A stretch of 64,000 nt of DNA from an uncultured Coriobacteriaceae bacterium. Lineage in GTDB: Bacteria; Actinomycetota; Coriobacteriia; Coriobacteriales; Atopobiaceae. Below, one piece after another: positions 24,301-32,819 of the stretch. Where the stretch lies: positions 42,088 through 106,087 of the forward strand of contig CADBJR010000010.1 in NCBI GenBank assembly GCA_902795065.1, in the 5' to 3' direction. The position numbers and the translations under genes are program-made. The notes beneath the pieces are model-generated. The model was given only the letters and a program-made list of their open reading frames with translations, searched no databases and was not told the origin of the DNA. The stretch's first letter is position 1, and the number at the start of each line of letters is the position of its first letter.

Positions 24301-26207
24301 TTCTGCTCGTACAGGGCACCGTATTTGTTCTCCTCATTGCCGTCGAAGCACACCTCGTACTTCGCCTGGTCCTTCTCGGATTCGACATCGAAGCGGACGA
24401 CGTACTTGGTACCGGCCTCGGGGGTGACGCCGGTGTCGATGTAGAGCTTGGACTTCCAGACGCCGCGGTCGGATTCAGGGGCCGACTTGATGGCAAGCGT
24501 CGCGCTGGTGCCATCGGCCGAGACCTCCGTGTCGTATCCGTCGTCGTGGCCCTCCCAGACGTTGAGGCCGGTGGTGTAGGGCGGGCAGTTGTCCAGCGGG
24601 ACATCCGTGTACTGGAGCTTCACGGACTCGACGGAGAGGTTCTTGAGCGTGACGGTGTTGCCCGAGGCGGTGTCCGTCTTGCCGAGCTGCAGGCGGATCG
24701 TCAGCGGGCCGTTGTTCGCGGTCGGGGTGACGAGCATATCGATATGGTCGGTGCCGCCTGCCGTCAGGCTGCGGCCGTAGAGCGCACCGTAGGCGTTCTC
24801 GGTATCGCCGTCGAAGCAAACCTCGTAGTCGGCCTGATTGCCGGTGGAGTCGAGGTCGAACTGGATGCGGTAGCTCGTGTTGGGCTCGAGGGACACGCCG
24901 GTGGCGGCGTAGAGCTTCGCCTTCCACACGCCGCGGTCGGCCGCGTTGGCGGGAGCCTGCACGATCGCCATCGTCGCGCTCGAGGCGTTCTCCGTGAGGT
25001 TGACGATGTAGCCGTCGTCATGCTGCTCGTAGACCGTATCGACGCCGCTGTAGAAGGAGGGCGAGATCGGGATGTTGGTGTAGGAGACCGGGACGAGCTC
25101 CTCGATCATCGCGCCGGTCGCGGTGGACGTATCCAGCGCGAAGTCATCTGCGAGCGCGTTGGTGTAGTGGTCGATGACCTTGTCCACATGGACGTTGCCG
25201 ACGATGATCAGCGCACCCGCACGCATCTCGCCGAGGGAGAACTGCAGGATGAGCTCGTCGCCGTTGCCGTTGCCGGTGATCACGGCCTCGCAGGTCTTCA
25301 CCTCGCCGGGATTCATCGACTGGTCGTAGAGTGCGCCGTAGCCCTTCTCAACCTCGCCATCGTTGATCAGGACCTCGAACTTGATGGGGCGATCGTAGTG
25401 GTCGCACATCACATCGGCGGTGACGCGGTAGTGGACGCCCGGCTCAGGGACCACGCCGGTCCTCACATAGAGCCTGGACTTCCAGACGCCGGTATCCATC
25501 GGGATGGCCTCGCAATTGATGTTGATCGCGTTCTTGCCGCGGACGAGGACCGTCTCGTAGCCCGAGTCATGCCGCTCGTAGACGCGGGACTCCCTCAGGA
25601 AGTTCACGGGAGCGGGAAGGGCGTTCTCGTATTCGACCTCGTCGGCGTACTCCTTGACCTCGATCTCGGTGAAGTCGATCGTGAAGGGCTGGAGCATACC
25701 GAGCTGCAGGTCGAGATAGCTCGTGCTGTCCTTGGCGGTGAAGATGCCCGTGACGGTGTTCTCGCCTTCCTTGATCTCGAACTCCTGGAAGTCGCCGAAC
25801 TTGACCTTGCCGGACACATCGGAGGTGAAACGGTACGTCACGCTGTAGTCGCGCCCCGCGACGGTGGGATAGTTCGCCTCGAGCTTGACGTGCCACGACT
25901 CGCCATCGGTCTGCGTGGCGATGAAGTGGTACTTGCCGCCGACGGCGCCGCCGCTGCCGGAGACCGCATCGCCCTCGAACTTGGCGTGGAAGAGCGTATC
26001 ATCCACGACCTTGACCGGATCGGCCGTCACGGTCGCGGGCTGCGCGTTCGCGGGGAAGTCCTGGAATTCATATCCGGAGACCTCGACGGCGGGAGTTTCC
26101 TCCTCCGCCGCGGGAGCATCCCCCACAGACTTTGCCACCCGAGCGCAGCTGGCGATAAACAGCGCAAACAGGAGCATGACGGTCATCATGAGTCTCGTGC
26201 GTTTCAT
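21375..26207 (-). CDS. 1,610-residue lipoprotein with about ten tandem carbohydrate-binding-like modules
   Basis: The signal sequence and lipobox LFIASC are followed by ten beta-sandwich modules of about 120-150 residues. Most share the pattern HDxGY, VWKxKLFxxTGV, YEVCFxG, YGALY and a closing LQLGK plus strand, as in CBM4/9-type galactose-binding-like domains. Modules 5 and 6 (about nucleotides 23,200-24,020) are nearly identical, indicating recent duplication. No catalytic domain was found. It is probably a cell-surface glycan-capture protein that feeds the GH32 enzyme encoded next. The start is ATG at 26207 (MKRTRLMMTVMLLF) with GGAGGAG upstream. Long open frames on the other strand are mirror artefacts of its codon use. 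Confidence 0.85.
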   Translation of the reverse strand: MKRTRLMMTVMLLFALFIASCARVAKSVGDAPAAEEETPAVEVSGYEFQDFPANAQPATVTADPVKVVDDTLFHAKFEGDAVSGSGGAVGGKYHFIATQTDGESWHVKLEANYPTVAGRDYSVTYRFTSDVSGKVKFGDFQEFEIKEGENTVTGIFTAKDSTSYLDLQLGMLQPFTIDFTEIEVKEYADEVEYENALPAPVNFLRESRVYERHDSGYETVLVRGKNAININCEAIPMDTGVWKSRLYVRTGVVPEPGVHYRVTADVMCDHYDRPIKFEVLINDGEVEKGYGALYDQSMNPGEVKTCEAVITGNGNGDELILQFSLGEMRAGALIIVGNVHVDKVIDHYTNALADDFALDTSTATGAMIEELVPVSYTNIPISPSFYSGVDTVYEQHDDGYIVNLTENASSATMAIVQAPANAADRGVWKAKLYAATGVSLEPNTSYRIQFDLDSTGNQADYEVCFDGDTENAYGALYGRSLTAGGTDHIDMLVTPTANNGPLTIRLQLGKTDTASGNTVTLKNLSVESVKLQYTDVPLDNCPPYTTGLNVWEGHDDGYDTEVSADGTSATLAIKSAPESDRGVWKSKLYIDTGVTPEAGTKYVVRFDVESEKDQAKYEVCFDGNEENKYGALYEQKLTAGETQTVSYSFTPEEVGGPIVLRFQLGETDDATGNTVKVSNLKVATLTPGGDWTEVELKGLEYPTVSSDSTEPREAGYYPVELPALSELSSWEAHDNGFTQSVNGASLHIESVPTADPWNSKLFVNVPLEEGAKYRLTAKVSSSAAIPFYELHIGHDGDELAYGVFYERSISAGGTDTFVSEFDATTGYATMQFLLGKSPAGTTFSVTEAVLEKWNPESEKYETVELPPLSELASWEAHDNGFTQSVNGTSLNIESVPILADPWNSKLFVNVPLEEGEKYKLSVEVSSDAAISLYEFHIGHDGNEKAYGEFYGQSIAAGGSNTHATGEFTATTGYATLQFQLGKSPAGTTFSVTKITLEKWEDAVTPGETLDPGSFKLWSFDGYSTALGGDGSSATARFDAVPDDGEVWKTKLFADTGLELEAGKTYRVSADVQATQEFDYEICYNNGETEKGAGNDGNAALYGCHATSTAQTQTYEVTADSNAHLIIQFSIGNAPAGTVVTVSNIKVEEQADTEGENLMKDPLVAWAPIHAFVHEDYEAHLTNTDSSASAVITKVPSSDREPWKIKLFAETGAELKAGKTYRVSVDVQATGTMQYDICYNDKEAEAALGAKYGLMASTSKGTVTYTVTPDADAELLLQFNLGGASGPTTFTISNVKVEEVSYASSKDVIPNFSYDSVGYISKASDDGYITSLEQGNSSATFDIIKAPTERHAWNAKVIVRTGITPKPGVGYRISFNVNAAKPQNLFEVFYNGNEELAYGAQYEQYLAAGNNSFSYTIMPGDSKGELVLHLRFGETNGTDGNTYTISNFKFEEVAFVNTVRPEIKDVVENVTQDGYSAQLTKTPDSAMLRLVQTPSEGLEAWKNKLFVNTGVTLEPGQKYRVFFNVRSIIPAPFEVCFNNGDVEKGLGAIFGLTSDPAGTYIEYTTYVNEPTRLAIQLSLGNCTTPNTFFLSDVRVEQAGKIDLVSDTIYTF

Positions 26208-26600
26208 AGCAAACTCCTCCTCGCGTGGCACCGATCGACTTACCCGCTTGGCGATGCAGGGAAGCATCTCGATCCCATCATCTGAGCTCGACGCCAAGAG
26301 TGTGCAAAATGTAAACTTGATACACAGTACACACAGTAACGTCATTTTGTTTAATGGTGCATTGCATATTTACGTTTGTCAATGATATATACGTGCAAAT
26401 GCTTGTTTTTTAGGCAAATGTCGCTCAGCCTATCCTTTAAAGTGTGCATATGCTAAGATTATTATGCTTTTACATTCTGTAAATCAAATGTGTCATCACG
26501 ATGCTGGATTGTTTTGAAATATGAAAACCGACCTCGATTCGGGAGTCGGGACCAGCCCGAGACGCACGCGTAGTTTATAGAGGATCGTCGGAGGAAGCAC
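26208..26600. other. AT-rich divergent control region, 393 bp
   Basis: Markedly more AT-rich than its surroundings. It holds an imperfect inverted repeat (GCATATTTACGT at 26364 and ACGTGCAAATGC at 26391, 9 of 12 paired) and a perfect palindrome at 26469. It probably contains the promoters of the lipoprotein-GH32 operon and of the LacI gene. I cannot place -35/-10 elements with confidence. Confidence 0.6.
26469..26483. promoter_or_regulatory. candidate operator palindrome
   Basis: TTTACATTCTGTAAA: perfect 6-bp arms around a 3-base centre, 118 bp before the LacI gene. A possible LacI-family operator, though it lacks the usual central CG. Confidence 0.4.
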
Positions 26601-27626
26601 ATGGCGTTGAAACGAATCACCATGCAGGAGATCGCAGATGCCTGCGGCTTGTCGCGCAACACGGTCTCCAAGGTCTTCAACGGGCGCGGATCCGTTCCCG
26701 AAACCACCAAGAGCCTCGTGATCGCCAAGGCGCGCGAGCTCGGTTATTACCAATACTCGATGGATGATGCGTCCGAAGAGCGGAGCAGCGGTACCATAGC
26801 CCTCCTGACGCAGCACAAGCTCCTGAGCCATAACTTCGGCGCATTCTTCCTCACGAGCTTCAGCGATCGCATCTCCCGATCCGGATACTCGATGCAGATG
26901 TACGAGGTTTCCCCCGAGGAGCTCGAGGAGACGCGTCTTCCTCCCCTCCTCAACCTGGAGCAGACTGCGGGTATCCTCGGAATCGAGCTGTTCGACCGCG
27001 CATACATCGAGATGGTCTGCTCGCTGGGAAAGCCGACGCTCTTCGTGGACGGGTTCCCGCGCGCAAGCAAAACGCTGATCGACTGCGACTTCGTCTCGAT
27101 GGAGAACATCACCAGCGAGATGGCGATCGTCAGCCGCATGATTTCCAACGGCGCAAAGCGCCTCGGATTCGTCGGCGACATCCAGCACTGCAACAGCTTC
27201 TACGAGCGATGGCTCGGCTTCTGCGAGGCACAGAAAGAGGCGGGGATACCGGTCGATCGGAGCCTCTGCATCCTGGAGGAGGACGGCGAGTACTACGGAG
27301 ACGTCGGATGGCTGCTCGAGCAGCTCAAGGCCCTGCCGAGCATCCCGGACGCCTTCGCCTGCGCGAACGACTACCTGGCCATCCATCTGATGACCGCACT
27401 GAAGCAGCTGGGGCTCTCCGTACCCGACGACGTGATGCTGACCGGGTTCGACGGCTCCATGGAGGCCTCGCTCATCGAGCCGACCCTGACTACCGCGCAG
27501 ATTCCCAGCAAGGAACTCGGCAGGTTCGCAGCGAACCTCCTGGCGGAGCGGATCCGGCAACCGGTCTTCCCCTTCCACTGGACCAATCTGAAGACGACGC
27601 CGATCTGGGGAGACAGCACCCGCTGA
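26601..27626 (+). CDS. LacI-family transcriptional regulator
   Basis: A 341-residue repressor. The N-terminal helix-turn-helix and hinge are typical (ITMQEIADACGLSRNTVSKV, then FNGRGSVPETTK), followed by a periplasmic-binding-protein-like sensor domain ending in TTAQIPSKELGRFAANLL. GGAGGA precedes ATG. It is divergent from the ten-module lipoprotein and GH32 genes, so it most likely controls that locus in response to a fructan-derived sugar. The inducer is inferred. Confidence 0.92.
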   Translation: MALKRITMQEIADACGLSRNTVSKVFNGRGSVPETTKSLVIAKARELGYYQYSMDDASEERSSGTIALLTQHKLLSHNFGAFFLTSFSDRISRSGYSMQMYEVSPEELEETRLPPLLNLEQTAGILGIELFDRAYIEMVCSLGKPTLFVDGFPRASKTLIDCDFVSMENITSEMAIVSRMISNGAKRLGFVGDIQHCNSFYERWLGFCEAQKEAGIPVDRSLCILEEDGEYYGDVGWLLEQLKALPSIPDAFACANDYLAIHLMTALKQLGLSVPDDVMLTGFDGSMEASLIEPTLTTAQIPSKELGRFAANLLAERIRQPVFPFHWTNLKTTPIWGDSTR

Positions 27627-27652
27627 GACGGCTCTGGATTACGCAGCACAGG

Positions 27653-28561
27653 TTACTCCTGCACGACCTCGCCCACCGCTGCGGCGGCGATGATCATCAC
27701 CGCACCGATGGTTCCCGCGATTCCGAGCGGTTCGTGCAGGATGAGCGCCGAACCCAGCACCGAGAGCGCAGGCTCGATGTAGCTCATGAGCGCAACCTCC
27801 TGCGCGGGCAGGTCGCCCATGGCGCTGAAGTAGAGCACGTAGGCGAAGCCCGTCTGGACGAGGCAGAGCACGCCCGCGAGCACCCACGAGCGGAGGTCGG
27901 CCTCGAGCGGGATGCCGTGATGGACGAGCAGCACATAGGGCAGCACGATGATGGCCGAAGCCCCGAGCTGCATCAGCACCCGGTCGTAGCCGCTCACCCC
28001 CGCCATCAGCTTGTTGCAGATGACGATGATGACGAAACATGCGGCGCTCGCGAAACCGAGCATGATGCCCGTGAGGTTGACCTCGCCCGACATGATGCTG
28101 GGAAGGTCGGAGACGAGCAGGATACCTGCGACCGCAGCGACCACGCACGCAAGGCGCTTGGGACCTAGCTTCTCGCCGAACAGGAACGGCGAGAGGGCGA
28201 TGATCACGATGGGAGCCATGTAGTTGCACAGGCTCGCGATGGCGACGGTGGTATGGCTGTAGGCCGCGAAGAGGAAGACCCAGTTGAGTCCCAGGGTCGC
28301 TCCGGAGACGAGCAGCAGCGCCAGGTTGGAGCGGATGGCGTCCCGGTTAACCTCGATGCCGCGGATGCGCATGAACAGCAGCACGAACAGCGTGCCCACG
28401 ACGCCGCGAAGGAGCACAACGACCTCGCTCGGAATATCGATGAAGCGCGTCATGGGTCCGATGGTGCCGTAAAGCACCATCGCCGCTATGAACCGCAACC
28501 GTGCCTTCGTGATATCCAATGCTCCCCCATCCCAATGCACACGAAGGATAGTGTAAGCCAT
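27653..28561 (-). CDS. EamA (DMT) family permease
   Basis: A 302-residue protein with about ten membrane segments and the two EamA repeats (first ARLRFIAAMVLYGTIGPMTR, second starting near residue 150; the end reads EPALSVLGSALILHEPLG). Members move metabolites or amino acids across the inner membrane. The start at 28561 has no good ribosome site, and a TTG about 16 codons later is possible. It is divergent from another EamA gene and convergent with the LacI gene. Substrate unknown. Confidence 0.85.
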   Translation of the reverse strand: MAYTILRVHWDGGALDITKARLRFIAAMVLYGTIGPMTRFIDIPSEVVVLLRGVVGTLFVLLFMRIRGIEVNRDAIRSNLALLLVSGATLGLNWVFLFAAYSHTTVAIASLCNYMAPIVIIALSPFLFGEKLGPKRLACVVAAVAGILLVSDLPSIMSGEVNLTGIMLGFASAACFVIIVICNKLMAGVSGYDRVLMQLGASAIIVLPYVLLVHHGIPLEADLRSWVLAGVLCLVQTGFAYVLYFSAMGDLPAQEVALMSYIEPALSVLGSALILHEPLGIAGTIGAVMIIAAAAVGEVVQE

Positions 28562-28637
28562 TTATCAGAGTTGGCGATGCGTCCTCCCTGCGTGCGCTAC
28601 CATGTACTGGATTCTCTCGGCGACAAGGACCGTTTCG

Positions 28638-29495
28638 ATGCTCTTCCTCATCTTGGCGACACTCGCGAGCGCGGGCAACGCCCTCACCATGAAGTTCGCG
28701 GGGTCGCGCAGCGACAACAACTGGGCGCTGCTGCTCTTCAACTACCTCGCTGCGACGGTGCTCTCCGCGCTCTCGGCGGTGCGGTCAGGGCTTGCCGTCG
28801 CGGAGGTCGCTCCCCGGGTGTGGTGGCTCGGGCTCGTCACGGGCGCGCTCTTCATCACCACGTTCGCCCTGCTGCAGCTCAACGTGCGCGTGAACGGCGC
28901 GACCGTCTCCTCCTCGCTCACCCGCATGGGCGCCGTCATCCCCATCGTGCTCTCGATCGTGCTGTTCGGCGAGTACCCCACGTTGGCGGGGGCAGGCGGA
29001 ATCGCGGTGGCGATAGCCGCCACGGTGCTGCTGAGCATCCCGAAGGGCGGCGTATCCCAGACGGACGCTCCCGCCCCCTCGGCCCGCAGGCTCCTCATCC
29101 CCATGGTGCTGGCTGGAGGCCTCGCGGACACCATGTCGAAGATCTTCGAAGCCAACTGCGATCCCGCGCACGAGGAGGCCTTCATCCTCATGACGTTCGC
29201 GACGGCGTTCGTCATCTGCCTCGTCATGCTCCTGCGCGCGCACGAGCAGCCCGCGCCGGTGGACATCGCCTGCGGCGTCATGCTGGGAACGTTCAACTTC
29301 TTCTCGACCGACCTCATGCTCCGCGCGTTGATGGAGCTTCCAGCCTACCTGGTATACACAGGCTTCAGCATGGGCGTCGTGCTCCTCACCTATGCTGCGA
29401 ACGCCCTCGTCATGCACGAGAAGCTCTCCAAGCGGGACAACGTGGCCATCGCGCTCGTCATCATCGCGCTCGCGCTCATCAACCTGCCGGGATAG
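28638..29495 (+). CDS. EamA (DMT) family permease
   Basis: A 285-residue permease with about ten membrane segments. The start MLFLILATLASAGNALTMKF at 28638 is preceded by AAGGA at 8 bases; an earlier in-frame ATG at 28602 lacks one. Sequence similarity to the divergent EamA neighbour is low, so this is not a recent duplication. The closing EKLSKRDNVAIALVIIALAL is typical of the family. Substrate unknown. Confidence 0.85.
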   Translation: MLFLILATLASAGNALTMKFAGSRSDNNWALLLFNYLAATVLSALSAVRSGLAVAEVAPRVWWLGLVTGALFITTFALLQLNVRVNGATVSSSLTRMGAVIPIVLSIVLFGEYPTLAGAGGIAVAIAATVLLSIPKGGVSQTDAPAPSARRLLIPMVLAGGLADTMSKIFEANCDPAHEEAFILMTFATAFVICLVMLLRAHEQPAPVDIACGVMLGTFNFFSTDLMLRALMELPAYLVYTGFSMGVVLLTYAANALVMHEKLSKRDNVAIALVIIALALINLPG

Positions 29496-29550
29496 GCCTC
29501 ATCGCAAGATAGGGTTGGCAGCATTTCTGTCCAGCGCCTCCAAGATACTA

Positions 29551-29562
29551 GAACAAATGTTC
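29551..29562. promoter_or_regulatory. SOS-like (LexA) box upstream of toxin-antitoxin pair
   Basis: GAACAAATGTTC fits the Gram-positive LexA consensus GAACRNRYGTTC exactly and lies 51 bp before the toxin start. The flanking ATACTA is shared with the site at 4388. Confidence 0.55.
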
Positions 29563-29590
29563 CTATCATCGAACGATAGTATCGTTTGAC
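29563..29590. promoter_or_regulatory. candidate HigA operator
   Basis: Overlapping inverted repeats CTATC-atcgaac-GATAG and CGAACGAT-agt-ATCGTTTG lie just before the toxin start, as expected for antitoxin autoregulation. Confidence 0.45.
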
Positions 29591-29612
29591 GTTGCTAACG
29601 GGAGGCGTTATT

Positions 29613-29891
29613 ATGATCGTGTCGTTTGCCGACAAGGACACCGAGCGTCTTTCCAGAGGAATCCGGGTTCCGAGATTCGCAGGCTTCGAGCGTATAGCCC
29701 TGCGAAAGCTTCGACAGCTTCAAATCGCCGGGTCTTTGAACGACCTCCGCGTTCCTCCAGGCAACAGACTCGAAGCGCTTGTCGACAACAGGGCGGGTCA
29801 GCACAGCATTCGTATCAACGATCGTTATCGCATCTGCTTCACGTGGACTGCTGCAGGTGCCCAAGATGTCGAGATCGTCGACTACCACTAG
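29613..29891 (+). CDS. higB: HigB/RelE-type toxin
   Basis: A 92-residue RelE/HigB-superfamily mRNA interferase. Typical blocks are RKLRQLQIAGSLNDLRVPPG, LEALVDNRAGQHSIRINDRY and RICFTWTAAGAQDVEIVDYH. The start is ATG at 29613 with GGGAGG 7 bases before it. It is followed 9 bp later by its antitoxin. Toxin-first order is the HigBA arrangement. It probably cuts ribosome-bound mRNA under stress. Length is normal and nothing looks broken. Confidence 0.92.
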   Translation: MIVSFADKDTERLSRGIRVPRFAGFERIALRKLRQLQIAGSLNDLRVPPGNRLEALVDNRAGQHSIRINDRYRICFTWTAAGAQDVEIVDYH

Positions 29892-29900
29892 GAGCATGCC

Positions 29901-30209
29901 ATGAACGAACGGATCAACCCCGTTTCTCCTGGAGAACTCCTCAAGGAGGAATTCCTCATCCCCATGGGCATCTCGCAGTACCGCCTCGCCAAAGAGACGG
30001 GCATTCCCGCCCAGCGCATAGGGCAGATCGTGCTCGGCAGGCGCAGCATCACCGCAGACACCGATCTCAGGCTCTGCCGCTTCTTCGGCCTCACCGATGG
30101 CTATTGGCTCCGTGCACAGGTAGCTTACGATACCGAGCTTGCGCGCAGAAGGCTTGAACCCGAGCTGGCGAAGATCAAGCCGTGGAGCGGCATCGCAGCT
30201 TCGCTGTAG
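29901..30209 (+). CDS. higA: HigA-type antitoxin
   Basis: A 102-residue XRE-type helix-turn-helix protein of the HigA/VapI group: PVSPGELLKEEFLIPMGISQ, then YRLAKETGIPAQRIGQIVLG and RSITADTDLRLCRFFGLTDG. It neutralises HigB and represses the pair. ATG follows AGGAGC. The antitoxin C-terminal tail ends ARRRLEPELAKIKPW. Confidence 0.92.
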   Translation: MNERINPVSPGELLKEEFLIPMGISQYRLAKETGIPAQRIGQIVLGRRSITADTDLRLCRFFGLTDGYWLRAQVAYDTELARRRLEPELAKIKPWSGIAASL

Positions 30210-30212
30210 CAC

Positions 30213-30812
30213 CTACACGCGGATGATGTGCTCCTCGGTCACCACCAGCTGGGCAGGCAGGTCATGTGCGTCGATGATGCCCTCGGCGACCAGATTATTT
30301 GAGAACTGCGCCTCGCGGCAGAGGCCCACGGAGACGCCGTCGAACTTCGCAAGGAACGTATCGTAGAAGCCGCCGCCATAACCCAGACGATAGCCCGCGG
30401 CATCGAAGGTAAGCCCCGGTACGAGCGCTATCATGCGCTCACCCGTGCCCAGAAGCTGCTCGGTTTCGTCGTTGGGTACCGGCTCCTCCACGCCGAGGCT
30501 GCTCCGCACGAGGTCGTCGAAGGAAGTGATTATGAACCAGCGCATCTCGTGGGTTCCTGGTACGCACCACGGAAGCGCAACCGTCTTGCCCGCATCCCAC
30601 GCACGCTGGATGATGCCGCGCGTGCGCACCTCGGGCCCGAAGTCCAGGTATGCGAGCAGCACGTCCATCTCCGAAAACTCGGGGAGCGACACGAGATTGG
30701 CCTCGATGCGGGCGTCAATCGCCGAACGCCCCTCCTCCCCCAGCTCCTTGCGGATGGTACGGAAACGGCGTCGCAGCTCCTTCTTGCGCGTGTCTACGGC
30801 CTCGTTGCCCAT
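30213..30812 (-). CDS. 5-formyltetrahydrofolate cyclo-ligase
   Basis: A 199-residue enzyme that converts 5-formyl-THF to 5,10-methenyl-THF with ATP. N-terminal KKELRRRFRTIRKEL and the signature GYRLGYGGGFYDTFLAK (about residues 135-151) with preceding LVPGLTFD are diagnostic. The start is ATG at 30812 (MGNEAVDTRK) with GAGGAG 6 bases before it; an upstream in-frame start lacks one. It is convergent with higA, only 3 bp apart. Confidence 0.93.
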   Translation of the reverse strand: MGNEAVDTRKKELRRRFRTIRKELGEEGRSAIDARIEANLVSLPEFSEMDVLLAYLDFGPEVRTRGIIQRAWDAGKTVALPWCVPGTHEMRWFIITSFDDLVRSSLGVEEPVPNDETEQLLGTGERMIALVPGLTFDAAGYRLGYGGGFYDTFLAKFDGVSVGLCREAQFSNNLVAEGIIDAHDLPAQLVVTEEHIIRV

Positions 30813-30902
30813 GGAAGCTCCTCTCATGCGAATCCACGGCACATGCTAGGGCAACGCGACGCCTCGCGAAATACACACTTCTCGGTATCTTGCAGCAGCG
30901 CC

Positions 30903-31340
30903 TTAGAGCTCCATGCCCATGAGGATGACCTCGGTCTCGCGGTCGAAACCCAGCCGCTCGTAGAACCCGGGAAGATATCCGTCCGCGCTGGTGATGAGGT
31001 GGATCCCCACGATGCCCTGCTCGGCCATATCCCGTTTGCAGCGCTCGACGAGCTGTTTGGCGATGCCGCGGCCCTGATATGCGGGGTCGACGGCAAGGTC
31101 GTTGATCTCGAAGGTCCTGCCGTAGTGGAAGAGCATCGAGGTGCCCACGAGGAACCCCACGACAGCTCCGTCCTCCACGTACTCCAACCCGTATGCGGTG
31201 CCCGACTCGAGCAGCTCCCGCACGTGGACCTCGGCATCTGCAGGCTCCCACGCGTCGTTCCACGGCTCGCCGGAAAACGCGGTTGCATAGATCTCGCCAT
31301 AACGGGCGATATGGTCCATCGTTGCAGGATAGATGCTCAT
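30903..31340 (-). CDS. GNAT family N-acetyltransferase
   Basis: A 145-residue acetyltransferase. The acetyl-CoA motif is FEINDLAVDPAYQGRGIAKQ, with the Q/RxxGxG/A loop QGRGIA. The end is YERLGFDRETEVILMGMEL. The start is MSIYPATMDH at 31340. The acceptor is unknown. It lies 23 bp after the M20 peptidase gene on the same strand and may be cotranscribed with the S33-GPH-M20 operon. Confidence 0.88.
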   Translation of the reverse strand: MSIYPATMDHIARYGEIYATAFSGEPWNDAWEPADAEVHVRELLESGTAYGLEYVEDGAVVGFLVGTSMLFHYGRTFEINDLAVDPAYQGRGIAKQLVERCKRDMAEQGIVGIHLITSADGYLPGFYERLGFDRETEVILMGMEL

Positions 31341-31363
31341 CGCTCTCGAACCGGTCCTTTCCC

Positions 31364-32818
31364 CTAGCACTGCTCGACAACGCGCAGGTAGAACTCGATG
31401 TTGCGGCGCAGCACGTCCAGCGGGATCCGCTCGTTGTTGCCATGTATGGTGGCAAGCTCCTCGGAGGTGACGTCATAGCCGCAGAAGCGGTACACGCGGT
31501 CGGAGATCCTGCCCCAGTGGCGGGCGTCGGAGCACTGCACCATGATGTAGGGGCTCACCACGCACTCGGGCCAGGTGTCCGCCACGGCGCGCGCCACGCG
31601 TTCATAGCCCTCGCAGTCGGTACGCGACACGGGGCTGGGATTCCAGCCATCGATGACCTCGACCTTCACGCTCGAATCGTCGATCGCCGCTTCGAGGTGC
31701 GCAAGCACCCCGTCGAGCGTGTCCTCCGTGTTGATGCGGATATTGGCGACCACCGAGGCGGTTGAGGGGATCACATTGGGCGCAGCGCTGCCCTGCATCT
31801 GCGTGAACGCGACCGTGGTGCGCAGGAGCGCGTTGAGGTTGCCTCCCGTCTTGCGCGTGAACACATCGAGTGCGGGCGTGAACGCATCGATGGTGGAGAA
31901 GATCGTGCGGAACGGCATGGCGGTGTAGCGGCCCAGCGTGTCGAGCATCTTGCGCACGGGCTCGGAGATCTTGAGCGGCATGGGCCTGGATTCCACGGCG
32001 TCGATCGCCTCTGCGAGCGCCACGACGGGCGAATGCGGCTTGGGTGCGCTTGCATGTCCGCCGTTCGAGGCGACCGAGAGCCGCACGTCGGCCATGCCCT
32101 TCTCGGCGATGCCGATGAGGCCGCAGGGGCGCTCGAGGCCGGGGAAGACATCCTGCACCACGGCTCCGCCCTCGTCGAGCACCATCTCGGGCGTGATGCC
32201 CTGCTCGATGAACCAGTCCACGATGTGGGCCGCACCCGGCCCGCTGATCTCCTCGCAGCCGGAGAAGGCCAGGTAGACGTCGTGTTTGGGCACGAAGCCG
32301 CGGCCGATGAGGGTGTTGGCCGAGAACATCGCGCCGTTGAAGGTGACCTTGGTGTCGAGCGTGCCGCGGCCCCAGAGCACCCCGTCGATGATCTCGGCGC
32401 AGAAGGGGTCGTGCTCCCAGAGGCTCTCGTCCACAGGAACCACGTCGTAGTGGGCCATGAGCACCGAGGGGTTGCCGGGCTCGCGGCCGGGCCACTTGAA
32501 CAGCAGCGCGCGGTCGTCAAAGCGCGTGAGCGTGCATGCCTCGAACACGTGCGGATACAGCTCCGGGAGCAGCGCGATAAGCTTCTCGAACTCTGCATCG
32601 TCCTCGAGGGAGCGGTCGTAGTACGAGACGGTCCTGCAGCGGATGAGCTGCTGCAGGCAGTTCACGGCGGCGTCGAAGTCGAAGCCGATCGGCTCGATGG
32701 AGCGCGGCTCCTCCTCGGGCGGCGTGAACTGCACGGTGCGCACGGCGAGCGTGGCCGCAGCTGCGGCTCCGAGCGTGGCGAGCGATCCTCCGACGATGCC
32801 CTTGGCGAGCTTGTTCAT
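31364..32818 (-). CDS. M20 family peptidase, carboxypeptidase S / PM20D1-like
   Basis: A 484-residue zinc hydrolase. Metal-site motifs are LMAHYDVVPVD, LWGRGTLDTKV and SGCEEISGPGA; the dimer lid shows NGGHASAPKPHSP. Long spacing and the N-terminal hydrophobic segment (LAKGIVGGSLATLGAAAAAT) recall carboxypeptidase S and mammalian PM20D1, which hydrolyse peptides or N-acyl amino acids. It is the third gene of an operon with an S33 hydrolase and a GPH symporter; its ATG lies one base from the symporter stop. The real substrate is open. Confidence 0.85.
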   Translation of the reverse strand: MNKLAKGIVGGSLATLGAAAAATLAVRTVQFTPPEEEPRSIEPIGFDFDAAVNCLQQLIRCRTVSYYDRSLEDDAEFEKLIALLPELYPHVFEACTLTRFDDRALLFKWPGREPGNPSVLMAHYDVVPVDESLWEHDPFCAEIIDGVLWGRGTLDTKVTFNGAMFSANTLIGRGFVPKHDVYLAFSGCEEISGPGAAHIVDWFIEQGITPEMVLDEGGAVVQDVFPGLERPCGLIGIAEKGMADVRLSVASNGGHASAPKPHSPVVALAEAIDAVESRPMPLKISEPVRKMLDTLGRYTAMPFRTIFSTIDAFTPALDVFTRKTGGNLNALLRTTVAFTQMQGSAAPNVIPSTASVVANIRINTEDTLDGVLAHLEAAIDDSSVKVEVIDGWNPSPVSRTDCEGYERVARAVADTWPECVVSPYIMVQCSDARHWGRISDRVYRFCGYDVTSEELATIHGNNERIPLDVLRRNIEFYLRVVEQC

Positions 32819-32819
32819 G

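Noticed and set aside
21375..26207. CRISPR or simple DNA repeats in the ten-module gene
   Set aside because: Repeats are protein modules of about 360-450 bp, degenerate at DNA level, without spacers.
23826..26285. Long open frames on the plus strand opposite the ten-module lipoprotein
   Set aside because: They mirror the GC-rich codon pattern of the real gene, have no ribosome sites and no recognisable domains.
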